DNA of 5,410 nucleotides from Hyphomicrobiales bacterium (lineage in GTDB: Bacteria; Pseudomonadota; Alphaproteobacteria; Rhizobiales; SZUA-8), in the NCBI GenBank assembly GCA_003232175.1, contig QILX01000366.1:1-5410 (forward strand), in the 5' to 3' direction. The translations under genes and the position numbers were made by a program. This document shows, one piece after another, positions 1 to 5,410 of the stretch (positions within the stretch are counted from its first letter, which is position 1; each line of letters begins with the position of its first letter). The notes beneath the pieces are model-generated. The model was not told the origin of the DNA, ran no database searches, and saw only the letters and a list, made by a program, of their open reading frames with translations.

Positions 1-192
1 CCGGTTCGCGGCCTGTCCGCCCTCGCCATGCAAGACCCCGAGCAGGGTTGCCGGCGGGCAGATCGCTACATCAACTCCAAGCGGCCGGTTTTGAGCGAGG
101 TGCATTTGCAGCGTACTGATTTGCGCGATGTCCGCCATCGTGCCGTTCATTTTCCAGTTGCCAGCGACCAGAGGACGAGGGTCACGTTTCAT
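1..192 (-). CDS. tpiA: Triosephosphate isomerase, N-terminal 64 residues (partial at left edge)
   Basis: This encodes the start of triosephosphate isomerase, the cytosolic glycolytic/gluconeogenic enzyme that interconverts dihydroxyacetone phosphate and glyceraldehyde 3-phosphate. Read on the minus strand, the protein begins MKRDPRPLVAGNWKMNG. The GNWKMNG block at residues 11-17 is the family signature and supplies the substrate-binding Asn (N12) and the catalytic Lys (K14). It continues to DVAICPPATLL at about residues 41-51, the usual second beta strand. The frame is open to base 1. The family is about 250 residues long, so roughly three quarters of the gene, including the catalytic His and Glu, lies outside the window. 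The ATG at 192-190 is chosen because GGAG sits 7 nt upstream and the length before GNWKMNG is normal. The gene is divergent from the ppiD-like gene, with 201 bp between the start codons. Confidence 0.96.
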   Translation of the reverse strand, partial: MKRDPRPLVAGNWKMNGTMADIAQISTLQMHLAQNRPLGVDVAICPPATLLGVLHGEGGQAANR

Positions 193-199
193 ATTGGAT

Positions 200-203
200 C
201 TCC
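200..203 (-). promoter_or_regulatory. Shine-Dalgarno site of tpiA
   Basis: On the minus strand GGAG lies 7 nt before the tpiA ATG. It fixes the start codon and matches the spacing seen at the divergent ppiD-like gene. Confidence 0.8.
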
Positions 204-246
204 CTAAGCTACATCAATGCCATAGCGGATTGCCTCCGGCGGCGCC

Positions 247-274
247 ATGCTATCCACGATCAGTGAACTGTCGA
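247..274 (-). promoter_or_regulatory. Candidate sigma70-type promoter for tpiA
   Basis: On the minus strand TCGACA (269-274, 5 of 6 matches to TTGACA) is followed by a 16-bp spacer and TAGCAT (247-252, 4 of 6 matches to TATAAT). This would start the transcript near base 240 and give a tpiA leader of about 48 nt. The match is moderate and rests on consensus only. The alphaproteobacterial consensus is loose, so other sites in this gap are possible. Confidence 0.3.
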
Positions 275-288
275 AACGAAAACATCCC

Positions 289-326
289 GCAAGTCCATGA
301 TTTACTGTGTTCAAATCGTGGCTTGC
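289..326. repeat. Long imperfect inverted repeat (hairpin or operator dyad) between tpiA and ppiD
   Basis: The left arm is GCAAG (289-293), a single unpaired T (294), then CCATGATTT (295-303). The right arm is AAATCGTGG (313-321) followed directly by CTTGC (322-326). This gives 14 base pairs, one of them G-T, around a 9-nt loop. No T-run follows on the plus strand. On the minus strand a short TTTT lies a few bases further on, so it is not a convincing terminator. The right arm overlaps the -35 candidate of the ppiD-like gene, and the left arm ends 15 bp from the tpiA -35 candidate. It could be a protein-binding dyad between divergent promoters or a leader RNA structure. The pairing is seen directly; the function is unknown. 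Confidence 0.6.
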
Positions 327-352
327 AGGGGTATGGGGGGAACACATATGAT
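323..352 (+). promoter_or_regulatory. Candidate sigma70-type promoter for the ppiD-like gene
   Basis: TTGCAG (323-328) and TATGAT (347-352, 5 of 6 matches to TATAAT) are separated by 18 bp. A transcript would start near 359 and carry a leader of about 35 nt. The -10 element is good but the -35 is weak (3 of 6). Its -35 overlaps the right arm of the inverted repeat at 289-326, which would make that dyad well placed for control if this promoter is real. Confidence 0.33.
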
Positions 353-382
353 GGTCGGACGAATACCAATCGGCGACCAATT

Positions 383-386
383 GGAG
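383..386 (+). promoter_or_regulatory. Shine-Dalgarno site of the ppiD-like gene
   Basis: GGAG is 7 nt upstream of the ATG at 394-396 and decides the start. It overlaps the perfect 8-bp palindrome CCAATTGG (377-384). Confidence 0.75.
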
Positions 387-393
387 ATGACCA

Positions 394-2313
394 ATGCTCG
401 AAGCCTTACGCAATGCCACCGGCAGCTGGATAACCAAGATATTTTTGGGGATTTTGGTATTGAGTTTTGCGGTGTGGGGCGTCGCCGATATTTTCCGCGA
501 TTTTGGCACCAGTTCTATTGCCAAGGTGGGAGAGACGGAAGTTGAAACCTTCGCCTTTCAGAGCGCCTACCGGCGCGAACTAGGCGCCGTGGCGGCGAGG
601 CTGGGCCGGCAACTGACACCGGACGAAGCCAAGGCTCTGGGAATCGACAGGCGGGTTTTGTCCGATTTGCTGACGACAGCGACCCTGGTTAATCAGGCCT
701 CCCAGCTCCGCCTGGGCATTTCCGATGATTACATAGCCCAGCAGATTGCCGAAAGCCCGGAATTCAAGGATACTTTTGGTCGATTTGACCGCAGCCGCTT
801 TGATCTGCTGCTGGCCAATAACGGTCTGAATGAAAGCGGTTTCATAACCAGAAGCCGCAATCTGGCGGTTCGCGACCAGATTGCCGCCACCGTCGCCGGC
901 TCGCCCCACATCCCCAAGGTGCTGGCCCGTGCTCTGAATGAATTTCAAAATGGCGAACGGGTGGTTGAGTATTTCACGCTTCCTTCCGTTGAACTCGACA
1001 CCATCGCAGCACCGAGCACCGGTGATCTGGAAAAGTTCTACGATGCCAACAAACCGCGCTTTACCTTGCCGGAGTTTCGTAAACTCAGCCTTTTAATCCT
1101 GTTACCTGCCGACCTCATGCTGACGATCGATGTCAGTGATGAAGATATAGCGGCCGAATATGACGCCCGGCGGGCGCAATACGAAACCGCGGAAAAACGC
1201 GCCATTGACCAGTTGTTTTTCTCCGATGACGCCAAGGCCGCCGAAGCCGCTGAAAAAATCACCGCCGGTGCCGATTTCACGACCGTTGCGGCCGAATACG
1301 GCTATACGGCCAACGACATAGATTTGGGGCTCATCGAGAAAACCGGTATCGTCGATGACAATATCGCCGATGCTGCGTTTGCGTTGAAGCAGGGCGAAAT
1401 CAGCCCGCCAATCAAGGGCTTGCTTGGTTCCGCCATACTTAGAATACGCAGCGTTGAAGAAGGCGTGTTAAAGTCCCTGGAACAGGTGAGCGGCGAAATC
1501 AAGAACAGCCTCGCCCTGGACCGGGCCCGCGATGAAGTCATTGATATTCAGGATTCCATTGAAGATGAGCGTGCCGGCGGTCTGTCACTGGCTGAAATTG
1601 CGACAAAACTGAACCTTCGCCACGTGACCATAGAGGCCGTTGATCGCAGCGGCAAAAACCCCGACGGCGAACCAGCGGCGAACCTTCCGGACAACCCCGA
1701 GATTCTCCGGCTGGCCTATGAGAGCGACACCGGGTGGAAAACGATCCCATTGATCAGAACGATGGCGGCATTGTGTGGCTCAATGTCGAAGCCGTCATCG
1801 CGCCGGCGCTGAAGCCCTATGCCGAAGTTGCCGCCGAAGTGGAGCGGTTATGGCGTGATGACAAGCTTGCGGCTGACATGCGCGACAAGGCGCAAAGCCT
1901 GGTCGACAGTGGTCGCGAAGGTGTCTCCATTGCCGGTTTGGCCGGTGATGCCGCCGCCGAATTGCAACCGCAACTCGGCTTCAGCCCCGTTCGCCAATGG
2001 CCTGGTTCAGGCGGTCTTTGCCACTCCTGAGGGTGGATTCGTGCGCGGCCACGGGCGCCAGGGCAATACTTTCATTGTGGCGCGGGTCAAACAGATCGTC
2101 GTGCCAAGTCCGCCCACCGGCGAAGATGCGGAACGTCTGGATGCATCCTTGGAAACGGCGTTGGAAGCTGATCTTTTCGAGCAATATGTCGGCGGATTGC
2201 AGGGCCGCTATGGCGTCAGCGTCAATGCCAATGTCCTGGCGGCGCTGACTGGTGAGGCCGGAGGCCGATCCGAAGCGGCGCCCGGTCATGCCAGTTTGCC
2301 GCCCCATCACTAA
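394..2313 (+). CDS. ppiD: PpiD/SurA-type membrane-anchored periplasmic chaperone, frame broken by two compensating indels
   Basis: This looks like a PpiD-type periplasmic folding factor: an N-terminal membrane anchor with a SurA-like chaperone body and a parvulin-type domain, helping envelope proteins fold at the inner membrane. A short basic N-terminus is followed by one membrane segment at about residues 14-34 (KIFLGILVLSFAVWGVADIF). The SurA_N-like helical region spans about 40-185. A parvulin-like domain spans about 267-355 (GADF, LKQGEIS, GSAILRI), and a C-terminal region follows. As read, the first frame stops at 1812 after 472 residues, the last 25 being non-homologous. The protein continues one frame over from about 1734 (VENDPIDQNDGGIVWLNVEA) and returns to the original frame near 1986-1989 (PFANGLVQAVFATPEGGF) to TAA at 2311-2313. 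With both indels repaired it has 639 residues, normal for alphaproteobacterial PpiD. Whether the indels are sequencing errors or real mutations cannot be told here; if real, the gene is a pseudogene. Confidence 0.85.
1732..1741 (+). other. Frameshift site 1 in the ppiD-like gene (apparent missing base)
   Basis: Codons ACC GGG (1729-1734) lead into TGG AAA ACG and a frame that ends at TGA 1810-1812. Adding one G to the run 1732-1734 gives ACC GGG GTG GAA AAC GAT, so the protein reads TGVENDP and carries on in a PpiD-like C-terminal sequence. The G-run is the best location because VEND fits the family as I recall it. The A-run at 1738-1741 is an alternative that would read GWKNDP. No canonical X XXY YYZ slippery heptamer is in the correct register here. 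Confidence 0.75.
1985..1988 (+). other. Frameshift site 2 in the ppiD-like gene (apparent extra C)
   Basis: The second segment reads ELQPQLGFSP and then turns into VRQWPGSGGLCHS and a stop at 2030. Removing one C from the run CCCC gives GGC TTC AGC CCG TTC GCC AAT, that is GFSPFANGL. This restores the original frame for the last 108 residues. It exactly cancels the first shift. Confidence 0.72.
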
Positions 2314-2361
2314 ACGCCGTCGGCCTTGCCTTTCCTGAGCCTTCGGGCCATTTGATTCGCC

Positions 2362-3876
2362 ATGCGTATCGAACCTGATTTTGAGACGTTCGCGGCGGAA
2401 TATCGCCAGGGCCGCCCACAGGTCATGTGGACCAGAACCGTGGCTGACCTCGAAACACCGGTTTCGGCGATGCTGAAACTCAGCCGCGATGCGCCCAATA
2501 ATTTTTTGCTGGAATCCGTCGAAGGCGGCGCGACACGCGGGCGCTATTCGATCATCGGCCTGAAGCCCGACATCATCTGGCGCGCCTCCGGCAAGGCCGC
2601 CCAGATCAACCGGCATGCTCTTGGTGGTGATGACAAATTTACCCCCTGCCCCGAACCGACCCTTGATGCTTTACGCGCTCTTCTGGACGAAAGCGCCATC
2701 GAACTGGCGGAGGAATTGCCGCCAATGGCCGCCGGGGTTTTTGGTTATATGGGCTATGACACCGTACGGCTGATGGAAACATTGCCGGAGCCAAATCCAG
2801 ACCCGCTGGGGTTTCCCGACGCATTGTTTATCCGCCCCACCATCATCGCGATATTCGATGCGGTGAAAGACGAAATCACCATTGTGACCCCGGTTCGCCC
2901 AACGCCGGACTTAAGTGACAAAGCGGCCTATTCCCGTGCCGTGGACCGGATCGCGGAAACCGTGGAAACCCTGGAAAACCCGCTGGTCACACCGCCGCCA
3001 ATGGCCGATCTCGACGCTATTGCCGAGCCGCAATCCAATACCACTCAGGATGAATATCTCGCCATGGTGGCCCGCGCCAAAACCTATATCGAGGCTGGCG
3101 ATATCTTCCAGGTTGTCCTCAGCCAGCGGTTTTCGACCCCCTTTGAACTGCCGGCGTTTTCGCTTTACCGTGCTTTACGGCGGGTGAACCCCTCGCCTTT
3201 CCTCTACCATCTGAATTTCGGCGATTTCGCCCTCACCGGCTCCAGCCCGGAGATCCTTGTGCGGGTGCGCGATGGTGAAGTGACCATTCGCCCCATCGCC
3301 GGCACCAGGCCACGGGGGCTCACCCCGTCCGAAGACCGCGCCCATGCCAAATCCCTGCTGGAAGACCCCAAGGAGCTGGCCGAACATCTGATGCTGCTCG
3401 ACCTGGGGCGCAACGATGTCGGACGCGTTGCAACGGTAGGTTCGGTCCATGTCACCGACCAGTTCTTCTTGGAATATTACAGCCACGTGATGCATATTGT
3501 CTCCAATGTCGAAGGCCGGCTCGACCCCGCCCATGACGCCATTGACGCCCTGGCGGCGGGCTTTCCGGCGGGAACGGTATCGGGTGCGCCAAAAGTGCGG
3601 GCCATGGAGATCATCGACGAGCTGGAGAAGGAAAAACGCGGTATCTATGCCGGCTGCGTGGGATATTTCTCAGCCAATGGCGACATGGACACCTGCATCG
3701 TGTTGCGGACCGCGATTGTTTCAGGTGGCCAGATCTTCGTTCAGGCGGGCGCCGGCATCGTGGCGGATTCGGTGCCGCAAAGTGAATTGGCTGAAAGCAA
3801 GGCCAAAGCCAGCGCGCTCTTTCGCGCCGCAGATGAGGCGGTACGATTTGCCTCCCAGGCCACGCGAGGGCAGTAG
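2362..3876 (+). CDS. trpE: Anthranilate synthase component I
   Basis: TrpE converts chorismate to anthranilate using ammonia delivered by TrpG, the committed step of tryptophan synthesis in the cytosol. The protein is 504 residues, full length for the family. Near the N-terminus LLES (residues 49-52) is the conserved element of the tryptophan feedback site, so allosteric inhibition is expected. The chorismate-binding domain covers about 230-495. It shows GDIFQVVLSQRF (246-257), GSSPEIL (293-299), PIAGTRPRG (311-319), ELAEHLMLLDLGRNDVGRV (338-356) with the catalytic-type His at 342, FPAGTVSGAPK (401-411) and QAGAGIVADS (461-470). The ATG at 2362 is chosen because the N-terminal PDFETF...GRPQ block precedes the LLES region as in related proteins. 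No convincing Shine-Dalgarno site is visible. It lies 48 bp after the ppiD-like stop and is not fused to trpG, unlike the TrpEG of many Rhizobiales. Confidence 0.97.
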   Translation: MRIEPDFETFAAEYRQGRPQVMWTRTVADLETPVSAMLKLSRDAPNNFLLESVEGGATRGRYSIIGLKPDIIWRASGKAAQINRHALGGDDKFTPCPEPTLDALRALLDESAIELAEELPPMAAGVFGYMGYDTVRLMETLPEPNPDPLGFPDALFIRPTIIAIFDAVKDEITIVTPVRPTPDLSDKAAYSRAVDRIAETVETLENPLVTPPPMADLDAIAEPQSNTTQDEYLAMVARAKTYIEAGDIFQVVLSQRFSTPFELPAFSLYRALRRVNPSPFLYHLNFGDFALTGSSPEILVRVRDGEVTIRPIAGTRPRGLTPSEDRAHAKSLLEDPKELAEHLMLLDLGRNDVGRVATVGSVHVTDQFFLEYYSHVMHIVSNVEGRLDPAHDAIDALAAGFPAGTVSGAPKVRAMEIIDELEKEKRGIYAGCVGYFSANGDMDTCIVLRTAIVSGGQIFVQAGAGIVADSVPQSELAESKAKASALFRAADEAVRFASQATRGQ

Positions 3877-3914
3877 ACCGCACAACGCTGGCCGCTTGAC
3901 GCCGCCCCTTACCC

Positions 3915-3940
3915 AAGGCTTTAACTGTGCAAGCCTTTTT
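3915..3940 (+). terminator. Weak terminator-like or attenuator-like hairpin between trpE and trpG
   Basis: AAGGCTT (3915-3921) pairs perfectly with AAGCCTT (3931-3937) around a 9-nt loop, and the run of T continues to 3940. The shape is that of an intrinsic terminator, but the stem is only 7 bp with three G-C pairs, so it would be inefficient. No Trp-rich leader peptide is seen in this gap, so classical attenuation is unlikely. It may partly reduce transcription into trpG or protect the trpE 3' end. Confidence 0.35.
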
Positions 3941-3953
3941 CATCTGGAGTTAT

Positions 3954-3957
3954 AAGG
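3954..3957 (+). promoter_or_regulatory. Shine-Dalgarno site of trpG
   Basis: AAGG lies 7 nt upstream of the ATG at 3965. A second GGAG at 3946-3949 is too far (15 nt) to be the main site. Confidence 0.55.
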
Positions 3958-3964
3958 TTCGGCC

Positions 3965-4585
3965 ATGATCGTCGTCATCGACAATTATGACAGTTTTACC
4001 TACAACCTCGTCCACTTCCTCGGCGAGCTTGGGGCCGAAACTTGCGTCTGGCGCAATGATCGGGTCACCCCGGACGAGGTGCTTGAAGTCGCCACCGGCA
4101 TCGTGCTTTCGCCGGGCCCGTGCACCCCGGACAAGGCCGGCATCTGCCTTGATCTTGTCGCCAAGGTTGCGGGGAGCGTACCGATGTTGGGTGTCTGCCT
4201 GGGTCATCAGTCCATCGGGCAGGCCTATGGCGCCACGGTGGTGCGCGCGCCCACGCTCATGCATGGCAAATTGTCCAAGGTCACCAATGACGGAACCGGG
4301 TTATTCGCGGGGCTGCCGGCAGCCTTCACCGCGACGCGCTATCATTCCCTGACCCTGGCGCCAGACAGCCTGCCCGATTGCTTTGATGTCACCGCCACCA
4401 CCGAAGATGGCGTCATCATGGGGATCAGCCACACCGAGCTGCCGCTTCACGGGGTGCAGTTCCACCCCGAAAGCATCGCCTCGGAATACGGCCACAAACT
4501 GCTGGCCAACTTTCTGGCCCTTGCCGGTTCAAACACCGCCCTGGACTTAGCGGACACACTTGAAACCAGACGCGCTCATGGCTGA
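3965..4585 (+). CDS. trpG: Anthranilate synthase component II, class I glutamine amidotransferase
   Basis: TrpG hydrolyses glutamine and passes ammonia to TrpE in the anthranilate synthase complex. The protein is 206 residues, close to the usual 190-200 for a stand-alone subunit. Motifs in order: DNYDSFTYNLV (6-16), LSPGPCTP (48-55), the nucleophile loop GVCLGHQ (76-82) with catalytic Cys78, MHGK (99-102), RYHSL (125-129), and GVQFHPES (163-170) with catalytic His167 and Glu169. The full triad is present, so the amidotransferase should be active. The same family also includes PabA, which serves folate synthesis; some bacteria use one amphibolic subunit for both. The position between trpE and trpD argues for the tryptophan role here. 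The gene follows trpE by 88 bp and its last 8 bp overlap trpD. Confidence 0.96.
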   Translation: MIVVIDNYDSFTYNLVHFLGELGAETCVWRNDRVTPDEVLEVATGIVLSPGPCTPDKAGICLDLVAKVAGSVPMLGVCLGHQSIGQAYGATVVRAPTLMHGKLSKVTNDGTGLFAGLPAAFTATRYHSLTLAPDSLPDCFDVTATTEDGVIMGISHTELPLHGVQFHPESIASEYGHKLLANFLALAGSNTALDLADTLETRRAHG

Positions 4586-5410
4586 TTTCAAAACCCATAT
4601 CGCCACGGTCGCCGGCGGAAAATCCCTCAGCCGCAAGGACGCATCGGCGGCCTTCGATATCCTGATGTCGGGGGAAGCCACGCCGTCGCAGATCGGCGCC
4701 TTCCTCATGGCTCTGAGAGTGCGCGGAGAAACCGTCGACGAGATCGCCGGCGCAGCGGAGACCATGCGGGCCAAAATGACCCCGGTGGACGCCCCCGATC
4801 ACGCCATCGACATTGTCGGCACCGGCGGCGATGCATCGGGGACCTACAACATTTCAACCGCCTCGGCGCTCGTCGCCGCAGCAGGCGGTCTGACGGTCGC
4901 TAAACATGGCAACCGGGCCCTGTCGTCCAAATCCGGCGCGGCGGATGTTCTGATGGCCCTCGGGGTCAATATCGACATCACGCCGGAAAAAATTTCAGCC
5001 TGCATAAACGAAGTGGGGATTGGTTTCATGTTTGCCCCCGCCCACCACGCGGCGATGAAACATGTCGGCCCGACGCGGGTGGAACTGGGCACTCGCACAA
5101 TATTCAATCTTCTGGGGCCCTTGTGTAACCCCGCCGGCGCCAAACGGCAGGTCCTTGGGGTCTTCGCGCCGGAATGGATCGAACCTTTGGCCAATGCATT
5201 GGCGCAAACCGGGTCGATCCATGTCTGGGTGGTCCATGGCGACAGCGGGCTTGACGAAATTTCCACCACGGGCCCGACAAAAGTCGCCGAGCTTTGCGAT
5301 GGCAAGGTGCGGACGTTTGAAATCACCCCTGAAGATGCAGGTATCAGCCAAGCCGCGATAGAAGACTTACGGGGCGGCGATGCAAACCATAACGCTGCTG
5401 CCATCCGCCG
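4578..5410 (+). CDS. trpD: Anthranilate phosphoribosyltransferase (partial at right edge)
   Basis: TrpD joins anthranilate to PRPP to make N-(5-phosphoribosyl)anthranilate, the second step of tryptophan synthesis. The window holds 277 codons of a family that is usually about 335-345 residues; the frame is open to the right edge. The N-terminal helical domain includes SGEATPSQIGAFLMALRVRGE (31-51). The catalytic domain shows the PRPP loop DIVGTGGD (78-85), NISTAS (91-96), KHGNRALSSKSGAADVL (109-125), LGTRTIFNLLGPLCNPAG (170-187) and GLDEIS (224-229), whose Asp-Glu pair is the family's metal-binding site. The start ATG at 4578 overlaps the trpG stop by 8 bp and gives a normal N-terminus. No clear Shine-Dalgarno site precedes it, so translation is probably coupled to trpG. 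In related genomes trpC usually follows; it is not in this window. Confidence 0.96.
   Translation, partial: MADFKTHIATVAGGKSLSRKDASAAFDILMSGEATPSQIGAFLMALRVRGETVDEIAGAAETMRAKMTPVDAPDHAIDIVGTGGDASGTYNISTASALVAAAGGLTVAKHGNRALSSKSGAADVLMALGVNIDITPEKISACINEVGIGFMFAPAHHAAMKHVGPTRVELGTRTIFNLLGPLCNPAGAKRQVLGVFAPEWIEPLANALAQTGSIHVWVVHGDSGLDEISTTGPTKVAELCDGKVRTFEITPEDAGISQAAIEDLRGGDANHNAAAIR

Noticed and set aside
128..433. Plus-strand open frame of 101 codons crossing the tpiA start and the intergenic region
   Set aside because: It overlaps the antisense of tpiA, both ribosome binding sites and the start of the ppiD-like gene, and its translation looks random.
1735..1741. Programmed -1 ribosomal frameshifting as the explanation for the break in the ppiD-like gene
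   Set aside because: There is no X XXY YYZ heptamer in the right register, and a second, opposite shift would also be needed about 250 bp later. Homopolymer indels are a simpler account.
2322..2349. Possible terminator after the ppiD-like gene based on GGCC/GGGCC
   Set aside because: Only four or five bases pair around a long loop and no T-run follows.
2326..2356. Possible promoter TTGCCT / TTTGAT in front of trpE
   Set aside because: The hexamers match poorly and the spacer is 19 bp, too weak to annotate. It is only mentioned as a near-leaderless option.
1981..2616. 211-codon open frame on the minus strand spanning the ppiD-like 3' end and the trpE start
   Set aside because: It lies antisense to two recognised genes, crosses the gap between them, and its translation shows no recognisable family pattern. 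High G+C coding DNA often leaves the antisense frame open.
3951..3956. TATAAG, a -10-like hexamer just before trpG
   Set aside because: No -35 element lies at a suitable distance, and it overlaps the ribosome binding region.
4844..5404. 186-codon open frame on the minus strand inside trpD
   Set aside because: It is fully antisense to a clearly conserved TrpD sequence and has no independent support.

Overview
The window looks like a chromosomal housekeeping locus of an alphaproteobacterium, probably Rhodospirillales-like. The reasons are moderately high G+C, the gene order tpiA / ppiD-like / trpE-trpG-trpD, and separate (unfused) trpE and trpG. The order-level placement is recalled from known gene neighbourhoods and was not tested by a search.

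Layout: (1) 1-192, minus strand: the 5' part of tpiA (triosephosphate isomerase), running off the left edge. (2) 193-393: a 201-bp divergent intergenic region with a strong imperfect inverted repeat (289-326), a repeated TCCAYGAT motif, one weak promoter candidate for each direction, and clear Shine-Dalgarno sites for both flanking genes. (3) 394-2313, plus strand: a PpiD/SurA-type membrane-anchored periplasmic chaperone. Its frame is broken twice, by an apparent missing G in 1732-1734 and an apparent extra C in 1985-1988. The two changes cancel, and the repaired protein is 639 residues. (4) 2362-3876: trpE, anthranilate synthase component I. (5) 3877-3964: an 88-bp gap with a small terminator-like hairpin. 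(6) 3965-4585: trpG, the glutamine amidotransferase subunit. (7) 4578-5410: trpD, anthranilate phosphoribosyltransferase, overlapping trpG by 8 bp and running off the right edge after 277 codons.

How the genes work together: TrpE and TrpG form anthranilate synthase (chorismate + glutamine to anthranilate). TrpD then transfers phosphoribosyl from PRPP to anthranilate. These are the first two steps of tryptophan synthesis. The ppiD-like gene lies 48 bp upstream of trpE on the same strand with no convincing terminator between them, so read-through into trpE is plausible. TpiA is central glycolysis/gluconeogenesis and is transcribed away from the others.

I found no mobile element, CRISPR array, tRNA, rRNA or novel defence-type system. 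The points most worth a second look are the compensating frameshifts in the ppiD-like gene and the dyad in the tpiA/ppiD intergenic region.
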